A stretch of 64,000 nt of DNA from Janthinobacterium tructae (GTDB taxonomy: Bacteria; Pseudomonadota; Gammaproteobacteria; Burkholderiales; Burkholderiaceae_D). The DNA lies in assembly GCF_006517255.1 (NCBI RefSeq), contig NZ_CP041185.1, forward strand, positions 2,356,001-2,420,000, written 5' to 3'. Under the pieces are notes generated by a model, which saw only the letters and a program-made list of their open reading frames with translations, did no database searches and had not been told where the DNA came from. The stretch's first letter is position 1, and each line of letters begins with the position of its first letter. Positions 17,278 to 25,492 of this stretch are shown piece after piece. A program made the position numbers and the translations under genes.

Positions 17278-18165
17278 ATGCCATTACGCCGCTATTCCTC
17301 GCTGATTCCCCTGCTCGCCATCCTCGGCTCCGTCACCTGCCTGGGACTGGGCACCTCGTGGGCCAAGCACAGCCTGTTCCCGCTGGTCGGCGCGCAGGGC
17401 ACGACGGCCGTGCGCGTGGGCTTTTCCGCCCTGCTGCTGTTGCTGTTCTGGCGCCCCTGGCGCTGGCAGCTGAGCCGCGCCGACCTGCGCACGGTGGCGC
17501 TGTACGGCGCGGCGCTGGGGCTGACGAACCTGTGTTTTTATATGGCGCTGCGCACGATTCCGTTCGGCATCGCCGTGGCGATCGAGTTTTCCGGCCCGCT
17601 GGCCGTGGCCCTGCTGGCCTCGCGCCGGCCGCTCGATTTCGTCTGGGTGGCCCTGGCCGTGGCGGGACTGGCGCTGCTGTTGCCGCTCGGCCACGACGTC
17701 AGCAATCTCGATCCCACGGGCGTGCTGTTCGCCCTGGGCGCCGCAGTCTGCTGGGCCAGCTATATCCTCTTCGGCAAGCGCGCCAGCCATTTGCATGCAG
17801 GCCATTCGGTATCGCTGGGCCTGGCGATGGCCGCGCTGGTGGTGGTGCCCGTGGGAGTGATGCATAGCGGCGCCGCCCTGCTCTCGCCCGTCGTGCTGAG
17901 CGTGGGCCTGGGCGTGGCGCTCATTTCCAGCGCGATACCGATCTCGCTGGAAATGGTGGCCCTGAAGCGGCTGACGCCGCAAGCGTTCGGCATCATGAGC
18001 AGCATGGAACCGGCCGTGGCCGCCATGCTGGCGTACATCCTGCTTGACGAGCGCCTGGGTGCCGGGCAGTGGCTGGCCATCGCCATGATCATGGCCGCGT
18101 CGATGGGCAGCTCGTACATGGCGCAGCGCCAGAAACGGGCGCCCGCCGCCGCCGTGCATACCTGA
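17278..18165 (+). CDS. rhtA: EamA-family amino acid exporter, RhtA-like
   Basis: A 295-residue, ten-helix inner-membrane exporter of the drug/metabolite superfamily, with two EamA units. It has RhtA-type features: LGLGTSWAKHSLFPLVGAQG, RVGFSALLLL, LTNLCFYMALRTIPFGIAVA, IEFSGPLAVAL and, in the second half, SLEMVALKRLTPQAFGI then MSSMEPAVAAMLAYILLDE. RhtA exports threonine and homoserine. The ATG has no strong Shine-Dalgarno sequence. The neighbouring divergent Lrp regulator fits amino-acid-responsive control. The symbol rests on sequence resemblance; the exact amino acid exported is inferred. Confidence 0.85.
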   Translation: MPLRRYSSLIPLLAILGSVTCLGLGTSWAKHSLFPLVGAQGTTAVRVGFSALLLLLFWRPWRWQLSRADLRTVALYGAALGLTNLCFYMALRTIPFGIAVAIEFSGPLAVALLASRRPLDFVWVALAVAGLALLLPLGHDVSNLDPTGVLFALGAAVCWASYILFGKRASHLHAGHSVSLGLAMAALVVVPVGVMHSGAALLSPVVLSVGLGVALISSAIPISLEMVALKRLTPQAFGIMSSMEPAVAAMLAYILLDERLGAGQWLAIAMIMAASMGSSYMAQRQKRAPAAAVHT

Positions 18166-18174
18166 ACTGTACCC

Positions 18175-19398
18175 TTAATGCACGGCCGCACCCGCCACAT
18201 GGGCGGCCAGGTTCTTGCGCGCCAGCCACGCCAGCGGCAGCAAGGCGAGTAATGCGGCAGCCACGCCCGCCCACGGCGACGACGCCATCAACTGGTGCGA
18301 GACCATCAGCGCACCCAGCATGGAGCCGAAGGAAATACCCAGATTAAACGCAGAAATATTCAGGCCCGAGGCGAAATCGACGGCTTGCGGCGTGTAGCGC
18401 TCGGCCGTGGCCAGCATGCCGGCTTGCAGGGCGGGCGACAGGCCGAAGGCGAACACACCCCAGACGAACAACATCACTGTCATCATCCATGGCGAGCTGA
18501 TGCTCAGGGCCACACCCACTTGCGTGACGGCCAGCAACAGCAGCATCAATCGCAAGGCTTTTTGCCAGCCCAGGTGGCTGGTCAGGTAGCCGCCCGCCAG
18601 GTTGCCGGCAAAGGTGGCGATGCCGAACACGATCAGCAAGGCGCTGGCCATGGTGGCGGAAAAGCCCGTCACATCCGTCAGGATGGGCGTAATAAAAGTG
18701 AAGGCGGCAAAGCTGCTGCCAAAGCCGAACGTCGTCACGGCCATCATCGTCAAAATGGGGCCGCAGCCCAAGGCCGCCAGCTGCGTCATGGCCTTGCCGC
18801 CCTTGCCCTGCTGCAAACCGGCCGGCAGCCAGCGCGCCATGGCGCCCAGACCCACGGCGGCCAGCACGACGACGGCAAAAAAGGGCAAGCGCCAGCCCAT
18901 CAAGTTGCCGAGGAAACTGCCGAACGGCACGCCGATCACCATGGCCAGGGTCAAGCCCGCAAACATCACGGAAATCGCCCTGCCCGCCTGCGCCTTCGTC
19001 ACCAGACTGGCGGCCACGGTGGCGCCGATGGCAAAGAAGGTGCCGTGCGCCACAGCCGTGATGACCCGCCCCACCAGCAACAGTTCAAACGTATGCGAGA
19101 AGGCGGCCAGCAGGTTGCCGGCCAGGAACACGCTCATCAGTCCCAGCAAGGCCGCCTTGCGCGGCAGGCGCGACATCAGTAGCACCAGCAGCGGCGTGCC
19201 GATGGCCAGCGCCAGCGCATACAAGCTGACCAGCGAGCCGGCCGATTCGATGGAAATATGCAGGTCTTTCGCGATGCTCGGCAGGATGCCGACGACGATG
19301 AATTCGGTGACGCCGATGGCAAAGGCGCCGACGGCCAGCGCCAGCACGCCTGGCGGCATGCTGCGGGCTGGAGGGAAAACAGGGCTTGCGGTGGTCAT
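18175..19398 (-). CDS. MFS transporter, DHA1 (AraJ-like) subfamily
   Basis: A 407-residue, 12-helix major facilitator. The N-terminus after a Pro-rich lead reads VLALAVGAFAIGVTEFIVVG then ILPSIAKDLHISIESAG, and the loop 2-3 motif is LMSRLPRKAALLGLM. It belongs to the same exporter group as the gene at 13772-14983. It is divergent from the LysR gene at 19496, 97 bp between starts, a standard arrangement in which the LysR protein controls the exporter. It converges on the rhtA-like gene with 9 bp between their stops. The substrate is unknown. Confidence 0.88.
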   Translation of the reverse strand: MTTASPVFPPARSMPPGVLALAVGAFAIGVTEFIVVGILPSIAKDLHISIESAGSLVSLYALALAIGTPLLVLLMSRLPRKAALLGLMSVFLAGNLLAAFSHTFELLLVGRVITAVAHGTFFAIGATVAASLVTKAQAGRAISVMFAGLTLAMVIGVPFGSFLGNLMGWRLPFFAVVVLAAVGLGAMARWLPAGLQQGKGGKAMTQLAALGCGPILTMMAVTTFGFGSSFAAFTFITPILTDVTGFSATMASALLIVFGIATFAGNLAGGYLTSHLGWQKALRLMLLLLAVTQVGVALSISSPWMMTVMLFVWGVFAFGLSPALQAGMLATAERYTPQAVDFASGLNISAFNLGISFGSMLGALMVSHQLMASSPWAGVAAALLALLPLAWLARKNLAAHVAGAAVH

Positions 19399-19428
19399 GA
19401 TGGCTCCAACAATGGTTCAAGCCAGCCA

Positions 19429-19444
19429 GTGTATCGATGCACAC
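19429..19444. promoter_or_regulatory. Near-palindrome between the MFS and LysR genes
   Basis: GTGTATCGATGCACAC lies between the divergent starts. It is a near-perfect dyad (GTGT and ACAC arms, CGAT core, two mismatched positions) containing the T-N11-A spacing of LysR sites. It is a candidate binding site for the adjacent LysR protein. Confidence 0.35.
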
Positions 19445-19495
19445 GCTTTTGATATAGACTCTAATAATGGAAACACCTGTGAAATGGATTCAATA

Positions 19496-20410
19496 ATGGC
19501 CAGGCAAGACATCAACCGCGCGTTCGAGATGGGCGTGTTTGTGGCCGTGGTGGAAACGGGCGCCTTTTCCGCCGCCGCGCGCCGCCTGGCCCTGACGCCG
19601 TCGGCAGTCAGCAAACTGGTCAGCCGGCTGGAAGCACGGCTCGGCGCCCGTTTGCTCCAGCGCAGCACGCGGCAATTGCACACCACGCCAGAGGGCGACG
19701 CCTTCTTCGTGCAGTGCAAGCGCATCCTCGACGATATCGACGGCGCCGAGCGCGAAGCGGCGCAGGGCGCGGCACCGCGCGGGCGCTTGCGCATCAACTG
19801 TTTCGTGCCGTTCGGCGTGCGCCATCTGCTGCCCATCTTGCCCGAGTTCGCCCAGCGCTATCCCGACATCGTGCTCGACGTGGTCGTCAGCGACGCCATC
19901 GTCGACTTGCTGGAAGACCGCACCGACATCGCCATCCGCACGGGCAAGCTGAAGGAATCGAACCTGGTGGCGCGCAAACTGGGCGAAGATGCGATGGTCG
20001 TGGTGGCGTCGCCGGCGTACGTGGCGCGCCATGGCCTGCCACGCACGCCGCTCGAATTATCCGAACACAATTTATTAGCCTTCAACTTCCGCTGCCAGAA
20101 CGAAACCTGGCCCTTCCTCGACGGGAGCGGAGGAAGCTTGCAGGTGGCGCCGCAGGGCAATACCTGCGTCAGCGATGGCGAAAGCATGCGCCAGCTGGTG
20201 CTGGCGGGCATGGGACTGGGACGCTTTTCGCGCCAGCATGTGCTGCGCGATATCGAGCAAGGTCATTTAATACCCTTGCTGCAGGACTACAATCCGGGCG
20301 ACCGTGAACTCGTGCACGCTGTCTTCGTGGGACCGGGCTTGCAAGTGCCGGCCCGGGTGCGCGTGATGCTCGACTATCTGCTGGAAAAAGTGCAGCTGGG
20401 TAGCGATTAA
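19496..20410 (+). CDS. LysR-family transcriptional regulator
   Basis: A 304-residue regulator. I start it at MARQDINRAFEMGVF; an ATG four codons earlier is possible, and the frame is open far upstream through antisense of the MFS gene, which I discard. The helix-turn-helix reads FVAVVETGAFSAAARRLALT then PSAVSKLVSRLEARLGARLL, with RSTRQLHTTPEG after it, as in the CrgA/YafC-like group. The periplasmic-binding-like effector domain covers about residues 90-300. It probably controls the divergent MFS exporter. Its stop shares the four bases TTAA with the stop of the convergent EAL gene. Confidence 0.92.
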   Translation: MARQDINRAFEMGVFVAVVETGAFSAAARRLALTPSAVSKLVSRLEARLGARLLQRSTRQLHTTPEGDAFFVQCKRILDDIDGAEREAAQGAAPRGRLRINCFVPFGVRHLLPILPEFAQRYPDIVLDVVVSDAIVDLLEDRTDIAIRTGKLKESNLVARKLGEDAMVVVASPAYVARHGLPRTPLELSEHNLLAFNFRCQNETWPFLDGSGGSLQVAPQGNTCVSDGESMRQLVLAGMGLGRFSRQHVLRDIEQGHLIPLLQDYNPGDRELVHAVFVGPGLQVPARVRVMLDYLLEKVQLGSD

Positions 20411-22566
20411 ATCACCACCGCTTCCAGGCGCAGCTGCCGCCCCTCGCCCAGCATCACTTCGAATTCCGCCGCCGGCACGGCAGGACTGAACAGATAACCT
20501 TGCAGCTGGTCGCAACCGAGTTCGCGCAAGAAGCGCATCTGCTCGGCCGTTTCCACCCCTTCGGCGACGATTTCCTGGCGCAGTTGCTGCGCCATGGTGA
20601 CGATGGCGCGGGCGATGGCGCAATCGTTTTCATCGAACGGCAAGCCGACGACAAACGAGCGGTCGATTTTCAGGGTACTGATGGGGAATTTCTTCAAATA
20701 CGCCAGGCTGGAATAGCCGGTGCCGAAGTCGTCCAGCGCCAGCGCCAGGCCCATGGCCACCAGCTGGTTCATGATGTCGATCACCTTATCGGCGCCGCGC
20801 ATCAGCAGGCTTTCCGTGATTTCCAGCATGATCTGGTCGGGCCGCACGCCATAGCGTTCCAGCACGGCCGCTATGCGCGCCGGCAACTGTTCGTCGAACT
20901 GGCGCGCCGACAGGTTGACGGCGATGGCCGGCATGTGCAGGCCACGGTCTTCCCAGTTGCGGATCTGGCGGCAAGCCTCGTCCAGCACCCAGGTGCCCAG
21001 TTCGAGAATCAAACTGGTTTCCTCGGCAACGGGAATGAAGAGGCCGGGCGAGACCATGCCGCGCATCGGATGCTTCCAGCGCAGCAAGGCTTCCGCGCCC
21101 ACGATCCGCCCGCTGGCCAGGCTCACTTTCGGCTGGTAATGCAATTCCAGCTCCTTGTCGCCCAGCGCCAGGCGCATTTCGCTTTCCAGGCGCAAATGTT
21201 CCTTGGCCCGCCGGTTCATGTCTTCACGGTAAAACAGGAAGGTCGATTCGATGGTCTGCCCCGCCTTGGCCACGGCCACGTCGGCAAAGCGGAACAGGGC
21301 CGGCGCTTCCAGGCCATCTTCCGGATACACGGTAATGCCGATGCTGGCGCCCACGTGCAGCGCGTGCGCATCGATATTGATGGGCGCTTCCAACAGGTTG
21401 AGCAGCTTTTGCGCCACGTTCGCCGCATGTTCGCGCTTTTCGATATGCAACAGCGCCACGACGAACTTGCTGTTGTCGACCCGCGCCAGGATGTCCGCGT
21501 CGCGCAAGGCGCCACGGAACAGCTGACCGATGGCGATCACCAGCTGGTCGCCCACTTCGTGGCCGAGCGTGTCGCTGATGGAACCGATGCGGCTGATGTC
21601 GATGACCATCAGCGCGCCATGCGTGCCTTGCCGTTTCGCTTCAGCCAGGCCCTGGCCCACCAGCTGGTTCAGCAGGCAGCGGTTGGGCAAGCCCGTCAGG
21701 CTGTCGTAATTGGCCATGCGCTGCATGCGCGCCTCGGCATCCTTGTGCAGCGAGATATCGGAAAACAGGGAAAAAACATGGCTGATCTCGCCATACTCGT
21801 CGCGCACGACGCTGATGGTGACGTCTTGCGGGAACAGTTCGCCATTCTTGCGCTTGCCGATGATTTCGCCGCGCCAGGAGCCGTGTCCGCGCATGGCGGC
21901 GCGCACCTTGGCGCGGAAATCGGGGTCGTGCACGCCCGAGCGCAGCAAGTCCGGCGTGCGGCCGATGGCTTCGGCCGGCGAATAACCGGTGATGCGGGAA
22001 AACGAACTGTTGATGGAGACGATGCGCTCTTCCGCGTCCGTGATCAGCACGGCTTGCTCGCTGTCTTCGATGATGCGTGCGTGCAACCTCACCTTGTCCA
22101 GGTCGGACAGCGGTTCGCTCATGGCCGACAGGCGCACGGCCATGCCGCACGCCTTGCCCGCCTGATCGTGGATCACGTGGCGGTGCATGCGCAGCCACGT
22201 TACCATGCCCGACTTCTTGCGCCGGCGCACATCAGTGGCCACGTCGCCCTGCTTGAAATGCAGTTCCAGCACGCTCGCTTCCGCATCGTCTTCCGGATAC
22301 AAAAACAGGATGTGCTGGCCCAGCGCTTCCAGTTCGGAATAGCCGAACATCTGTTCGGCGCCATGGTTCCAGCCGATCAGGAAGCCATCGGGATCGATTT
22401 CCAGCAAGGCGTCGGCGAGCGCCACGCGCACCACGGGCCGGCTGACGCCGCGCAGCCGCTCCAGCTCTTCCTGCAGCCGCGCCAGAGTGGCGGCCTGCTG
22501 CGCCCCAGCCTGTTCACGGGCGTCCTGGGCCAGGCCCAGGCACAGCGTGACCTTCGCCTCAAGCAT
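20407..22566 (-). CDS. PAS-PAS-GGDEF(degenerate)-EAL cyclic-di-GMP phosphodiesterase
   Basis: A 719-residue signalling protein with no membrane segment. After a short coiled-coil start come PAS1 (about 45-145, IGWNHGAEQMFGYSELEA), PAS2 (about 163-280, VSINSSFSRITGYSPAEAIG), a GGDEF domain (about 285-440) and an EAL domain (about 455-705). The GGDEF active site reads RVDNSKF instead of RxGGDEF, so diguanylate cyclase activity is unlikely. The EAL domain keeps its catalytic set: EALLRW, NLSARQF, EITES, DDFGTGYSSL, KIDRSFV and AEGVET. It should therefore hydrolyse c-di-GMP, with the dead GGDEF and PAS domains as sensors. Confidence 0.92.
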   Translation of the reverse strand: MLEAKVTLCLGLAQDAREQAGAQQAATLARLQEELERLRGVSRPVVRVALADALLEIDPDGFLIGWNHGAEQMFGYSELEALGQHILFLYPEDDAEASVLELHFKQGDVATDVRRRKKSGMVTWLRMHRHVIHDQAGKACGMAVRLSAMSEPLSDLDKVRLHARIIEDSEQAVLITDAEERIVSINSSFSRITGYSPAEAIGRTPDLLRSGVHDPDFRAKVRAAMRGHGSWRGEIIGKRKNGELFPQDVTISVVRDEYGEISHVFSLFSDISLHKDAEARMQRMANYDSLTGLPNRCLLNQLVGQGLAEAKRQGTHGALMVIDISRIGSISDTLGHEVGDQLVIAIGQLFRGALRDADILARVDNSKFVVALLHIEKREHAANVAQKLLNLLEAPINIDAHALHVGASIGITVYPEDGLEAPALFRFADVAVAKAGQTIESTFLFYREDMNRRAKEHLRLESEMRLALGDKELELHYQPKVSLASGRIVGAEALLRWKHPMRGMVSPGLFIPVAEETSLILELGTWVLDEACRQIRNWEDRGLHMPAIAVNLSARQFDEQLPARIAAVLERYGVRPDQIMLEITESLLMRGADKVIDIMNQLVAMGLALALDDFGTGYSSLAYLKKFPISTLKIDRSFVVGLPFDENDCAIARAIVTMAQQLRQEIVAEGVETAEQMRFLRELGCDQLQGYLFSPAVPAAEFEVMLGEGRQLRLEAVVI

Positions 22567-22696
22567 GGCAACCCCGCGCGTATGCCAGGTCAGGGGAACA
22601 TATCAGGGGCGCTGCGGTGTGTGTCATCATCAAAATCCCACTATGGGGCATGCAGGTCGGAGCAGAAAGACGGTCGAAATACTATGAATATGGTAA

Positions 22697-22729
22697 CTTA
22701 AAAATGTTGGCATATGTCAACATTTTAAG
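22697..22729 (-). terminator. Rho-independent terminator after the LysR gene at 22732
   Basis: Three bases past the LysR stop, minus-strand arms CTTAAAATGTTG and CAACATTTTTAAG form a long AT-rich hairpin whose 3' arm carries a run of five T. It is nearly symmetric and could also stop transcription from the other side. Confidence 0.6.
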
Positions 22730-22731
22730 AC

Positions 22732-23658
22732 CTACGCCGAATGGCCCGGCAGATGCTGCGCCAGGCGGGCAAACACATCCGGTTCGCGCATGCGCGCCAT
22801 CCACCAGCGCAGCGCAGCGCCATCCTCGCCCACTCTCCACGCCAGGTAAAACGTTTCCGACGGTTTTGGTTCTTCCACGGCCTTTTCCACCAGCTGGCCA
22901 CGCGCAATGGCGGCACGCGCACACGGTCCCGGCAGGAAGCCAAAGCCCAGTCCCAGCACCTGGTAGTCGAACTTGACCTGCATGCTCGGCACGCTCAAGG
23001 CATCTTGCCCCAACAGCAGCCCCACGGTGCGCGGCGCCATCTGGCGCGCCGAGTCAGCCACCACCACGGCCCGGTACTGCTGCAGATGGCCGCGCGACAG
23101 GGGCTCTGCCACCTGCGCCAGCGGATGCGTGGGTGCCACGGCAAAGACGAAGTCGAGCATGCCGATCGGCTGCGCGATATAGCCGCCGCCCGCCGGTCCG
23201 TCGCCGGGCGCACCCACCAGCAAGTCGACCCGGCGGTCCAGCAACGCTTCCCAGGTGCCCGACAGGGTGTCCTGCGACAGACGCAAGCGCGTCTGTTGCG
23301 CTACTTCATAGAAGGCGCGCACGTCGTCGGCCAGGGCCACGGCGGAAAACATGGAATCGATGCCGATGGACAACTCTGTTTCCCAGCCGGACGCCACCCG
23401 GCGGACGCGGTGTTCGAGGTCCTGTGCCGCCTTCAATAAATAGCGGCCCTCTTTCAGCAACTCCTGGCCGGCCGCCGTCAGCATGACTTTCGGACCATTG
23501 CGCCGGAACACTTGCACGCCCAGGTCGTCTTCCAGCTTGGCCACCGTATAGGAAATGGTGGACGGCACTTTATGCAATTCCTTGCCGGCCGACGAGAACG
23601 ATCCGCGACGGTCGATGGCGTCGACGATTTGCAAGGCTTCCAGGCTCAGTCTTAACAT
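22732..23658 (-). CDS. LysR-family transcriptional regulator (divergent from pirin)
   Basis: A 308-residue regulator. I use the ATG giving MLRLSLEALQIVDAI; the frame is open 56 codons upstream with non-LysR composition. The helix-turn-helix reads DAIDRRGSFSSAGKELHKV then PSTISYTVAKLEDDLGVQVF, the variant with IS-YTV found in regulators divergent from pirin genes. The effector-binding domain includes GLGFGFLPGPCARAAI near the end. It is transcribed away from the pirin gene with 166 bp between starts, and by analogy with such pairs it regulates pirin and itself. The effector is unknown. Confidence 0.92.
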   Translation of the reverse strand: MLRLSLEALQIVDAIDRRGSFSSAGKELHKVPSTISYTVAKLEDDLGVQVFRRNGPKVMLTAAGQELLKEGRYLLKAAQDLEHRVRRVASGWETELSIGIDSMFSAVALADDVRAFYEVAQQTRLRLSQDTLSGTWEALLDRRVDLLVGAPGDGPAGGGYIAQPIGMLDFVFAVAPTHPLAQVAEPLSRGHLQQYRAVVVADSARQMAPRTVGLLLGQDALSVPSMQVKFDYQVLGLGFGFLPGPCARAAIARGQLVEKAVEEPKPSETFYLAWRVGEDGAALRWWMARMREPDVFARLAQHLPGHSA

Positions 23659-23824
23659 TCGATTTTTTCGATCATAGGTCGCAAGATTTTCCGTTTTTCT
23701 TTCTGGAGCAGGCGGCCTATACTTTCTCCATCGTACAGCGAAGGGCAGCATCGGTAGCAAGGCAGCAGCCGGGCAACGCTCCTTCGAAATTATCGCACAT
23801 TCATTGATAGAAACGGAGTCCACC

Positions 23825-24526
23825 ATGTTACAGATTCGTCACAGCGAAGAACGCGGCGCCGCCAACCACGGCTGGCTCAATTCCCACCACAGCTTTTCTT
23901 TCGGCAGCTACCACGATCCGCTGCACATGGGTTTTGGCCCCTTGCTGGTGATCAACGAAGACCGCGTCACGCCAGGCCAGGGCTTTGGCACGCACGGCCA
24001 CCGCGACATGGAAATCATTTCGTATGTGCTCGACGGCGCGCTGGAACACAAGGACAGCATGGGTACCGGTTCCGTGCTGCACTACGGCGATGTGCAGCGC
24101 ATGAGCGCCGGCAGCGGCGTGCGCCATAGCGAGTTCAATCATTCCGCCACGGATGGCTTGCACTTCCTGCAGATCTGGATCCAGCCGAACGTGACGGGCA
24201 TTCCACCCAGCTATGAAGAGAAACATTTTACGCCGGAAAGCAAACGCGGCAAGCTGCGTTTGATCGCCTCGTCCGACGGGCGCCAGGGTTCCGTGCTGAT
24301 CCACCAGGATGCGGCCATCTACGCCAGCATCCTGCAGGAAGGCGAGCAAGCCGCACATGCGCTGGATGAAGGCCGCATTGCGTATGTGCACCTGATCCGC
24401 GGCAGCCTGGTGGTCAACGGCACGCCGCTCAAAGCGGGCGATGCGCTGAAATTGACCCAGGAGGCCGCAGTGACGTTGACGCAGGCAGAAGATGCCGAAG
24501 TGCTGGTCTTCGATCTGCCTCAATAA
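23825..24526 (+). CDS. Pirin family bicupin (YhhW-like quercetinase)
   Basis: A 233-residue two-cupin protein of the pirin/YhhW group. GGAG lies seven bases before the ATG that gives MLQIRHSEERGAAN. The N-terminal cupin keeps the metal ligands: FGTHGHRDMEI (two His) and SGVRHSEFNHS (His and Glu). The conserved LHFLQIWIQPN follows. E. coli YhhW oxidises quercetin in vitro, while other pirins act as redox-responsive cofactors, so the true substrate is open. A TATACT hexamer at 23718-23723 could be its -10 element. It is divergent from its probable LysR regulator. Confidence 0.9.
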   Translation: MLQIRHSEERGAANHGWLNSHHSFSFGSYHDPLHMGFGPLLVINEDRVTPGQGFGTHGHRDMEIISYVLDGALEHKDSMGTGSVLHYGDVQRMSAGSGVRHSEFNHSATDGLHFLQIWIQPNVTGIPPSYEEKHFTPESKRGKLRLIASSDGRQGSVLIHQDAAIYASILQEGEQAAHALDEGRIAYVHLIRGSLVVNGTPLKAGDALKLTQEAAVTLTQAEDAEVLVFDLPQ

Positions 24527-24684
24527 GGGCAGCTGGCCAAATCCGCATGCTGTTGCTGGGGAAACGCGGCGTCGGCAAGGCGGCCGTCTTGTAAAAGGCG
24601 GATCCGGCCGCAATTAGAGGGGTAGTACCAGGCATTCCAGCCTTCAAATCTCAGCCAGGGGAAATGGTTTCCCCTGCTTTTTGG

Positions 24685-24739
24685 TATGATGGCAAGGCGC
24701 GCCGGCACCGCAGTGGTGTCGCGCGCCTTTTATTTTTGA
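24685..24739 (+). terminator. Promoter-like hexamer and strong hairpin with U-run before ribA
   Basis: TATGAT at 24685-24690, preceded by TTGG, looks like an extended -10. From 24696 a 13- to 14-bp stem (outer arms GGCGCGC and GCGCGCC, inner CGGCACC and GGTGTCG) with a GCAGT loop ends at 24727 and is followed by TTTTATTTTT. It is a textbook intrinsic terminator, ending about 15 bases before the ribA ATG. It may terminate the pirin message, or act as an attenuator for ribA if the TATGAT promoter is real. Confidence 0.7.
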
Positions 24740-24750
24740 TAATTACCTAT

Positions 24751-25416
24751 ATGAGCACAACCATGCAAAGCGGCGCAGACCTCCTGGCGACAGGCGAATT
24801 GGATTACACGACTTCCTGCGCACTGCCAACGCCGTGGGCCCAGTTCACCCTGCACGCCTTTGTCGAACACGCCACGGGCAAGGAACATCTGGCCATGGTG
24901 CTGGGCGATGTCGGCAACGGCGAACCGGTACTGGCGCGCGTGCATTCCGAGTGCCTGACGGGCGACGTGCTGTTTTCCCAGCGCTGCGATTGCGGCGCCC
25001 AGCTCGAAGGCGCCTTGAAGCGCATCGCAGAGGAAGGCCGCGGCATTTTGCTGTATCTGCGCCAGGAAGGGCGCGGCATTGGCCTGATCAACAAGATCCG
25101 CGCCTACCGCCTGCAAGAGGCAGGCGCCGACACGGTGCAGGCGAATGAACAGCTGGGCTTCAAGGCCGACGCGCGCAACTACACCTTGTGCAAACCCATG
25201 TTTGCGCAATTCGGCATCAACAGCCTGCGTTTGATGACGAACAACCCGCGCAAGATCGCCGCCATGGAAGCGCTGGGCATCACGGTGGCCGAACGGGTGC
25301 CGCTGCTGGTCAACCGCAACGCCTTCAACCAGCACTACCTGAATACCAAGCAAAGCAAGCTCGGTCACATGATGACGCCGGAAACGGCACCGGCGCTGGA
25401 AGACGGCGCCCTGTAA
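24751..25416 (+). CDS. ribA: GTP cyclohydrolase II
   Basis: A 221-residue enzyme that converts GTP to 2,5-diamino-6-ribosylamino-pyrimidinone phosphate, formate and pyrophosphate, the first step of riboflavin synthesis. I start it at [15 protein letters not shown]; an upstream open stretch of 29 codons runs across the hairpin. The zinc site Cys-X10-Cys-X-Cys is seen in [19 protein letters not shown], the catalytic loop in [16 protein letters not shown], and the GTP-binding region in [16 protein letters not shown]. It stands alone, without the RibB domain. No clear Shine-Dalgarno sequence precedes the ATG, and no FMN riboswitch is seen. Confidence 0.96.
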   Translation: MSTTMQSGADLLATGELDYTTSCALPTPWAQFTLHAFVEHATGKEHLAMVLGDVGNGEPVLARVHSECLTGDVLFSQRCDCGAQLEGALKRIAEEGRGILLYLRQEGRGIGLINKIRAYRLQEAGADTVQANEQLGFKADARNYTLCKPMFAQFGINSLRLMTNNPRKIAAMEALGITVAERVPLLVNRNAFNQHYLNTKQSKLGHMMTPETAPALEDGAL

Positions 25417-25492
25417 TTGTCGGGGCTGGCGCGGAATGGCGCGTCACTTGGGCGCCGGGCCGGCCTCGCTCCGGCTCACGCACAAAGGATGC

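Noticed and set aside
18602..19495. A long upstream extension of the LysR frame
   Set aside because: It lies antisense to the MFS gene at 18175-19398, and LysR proteins start right before the helix-turn-helix.
24527..24750. An FMN riboswitch upstream of ribA
   Set aside because: The conserved RFN boxes are not seen; only a simple terminator-like hairpin is present.
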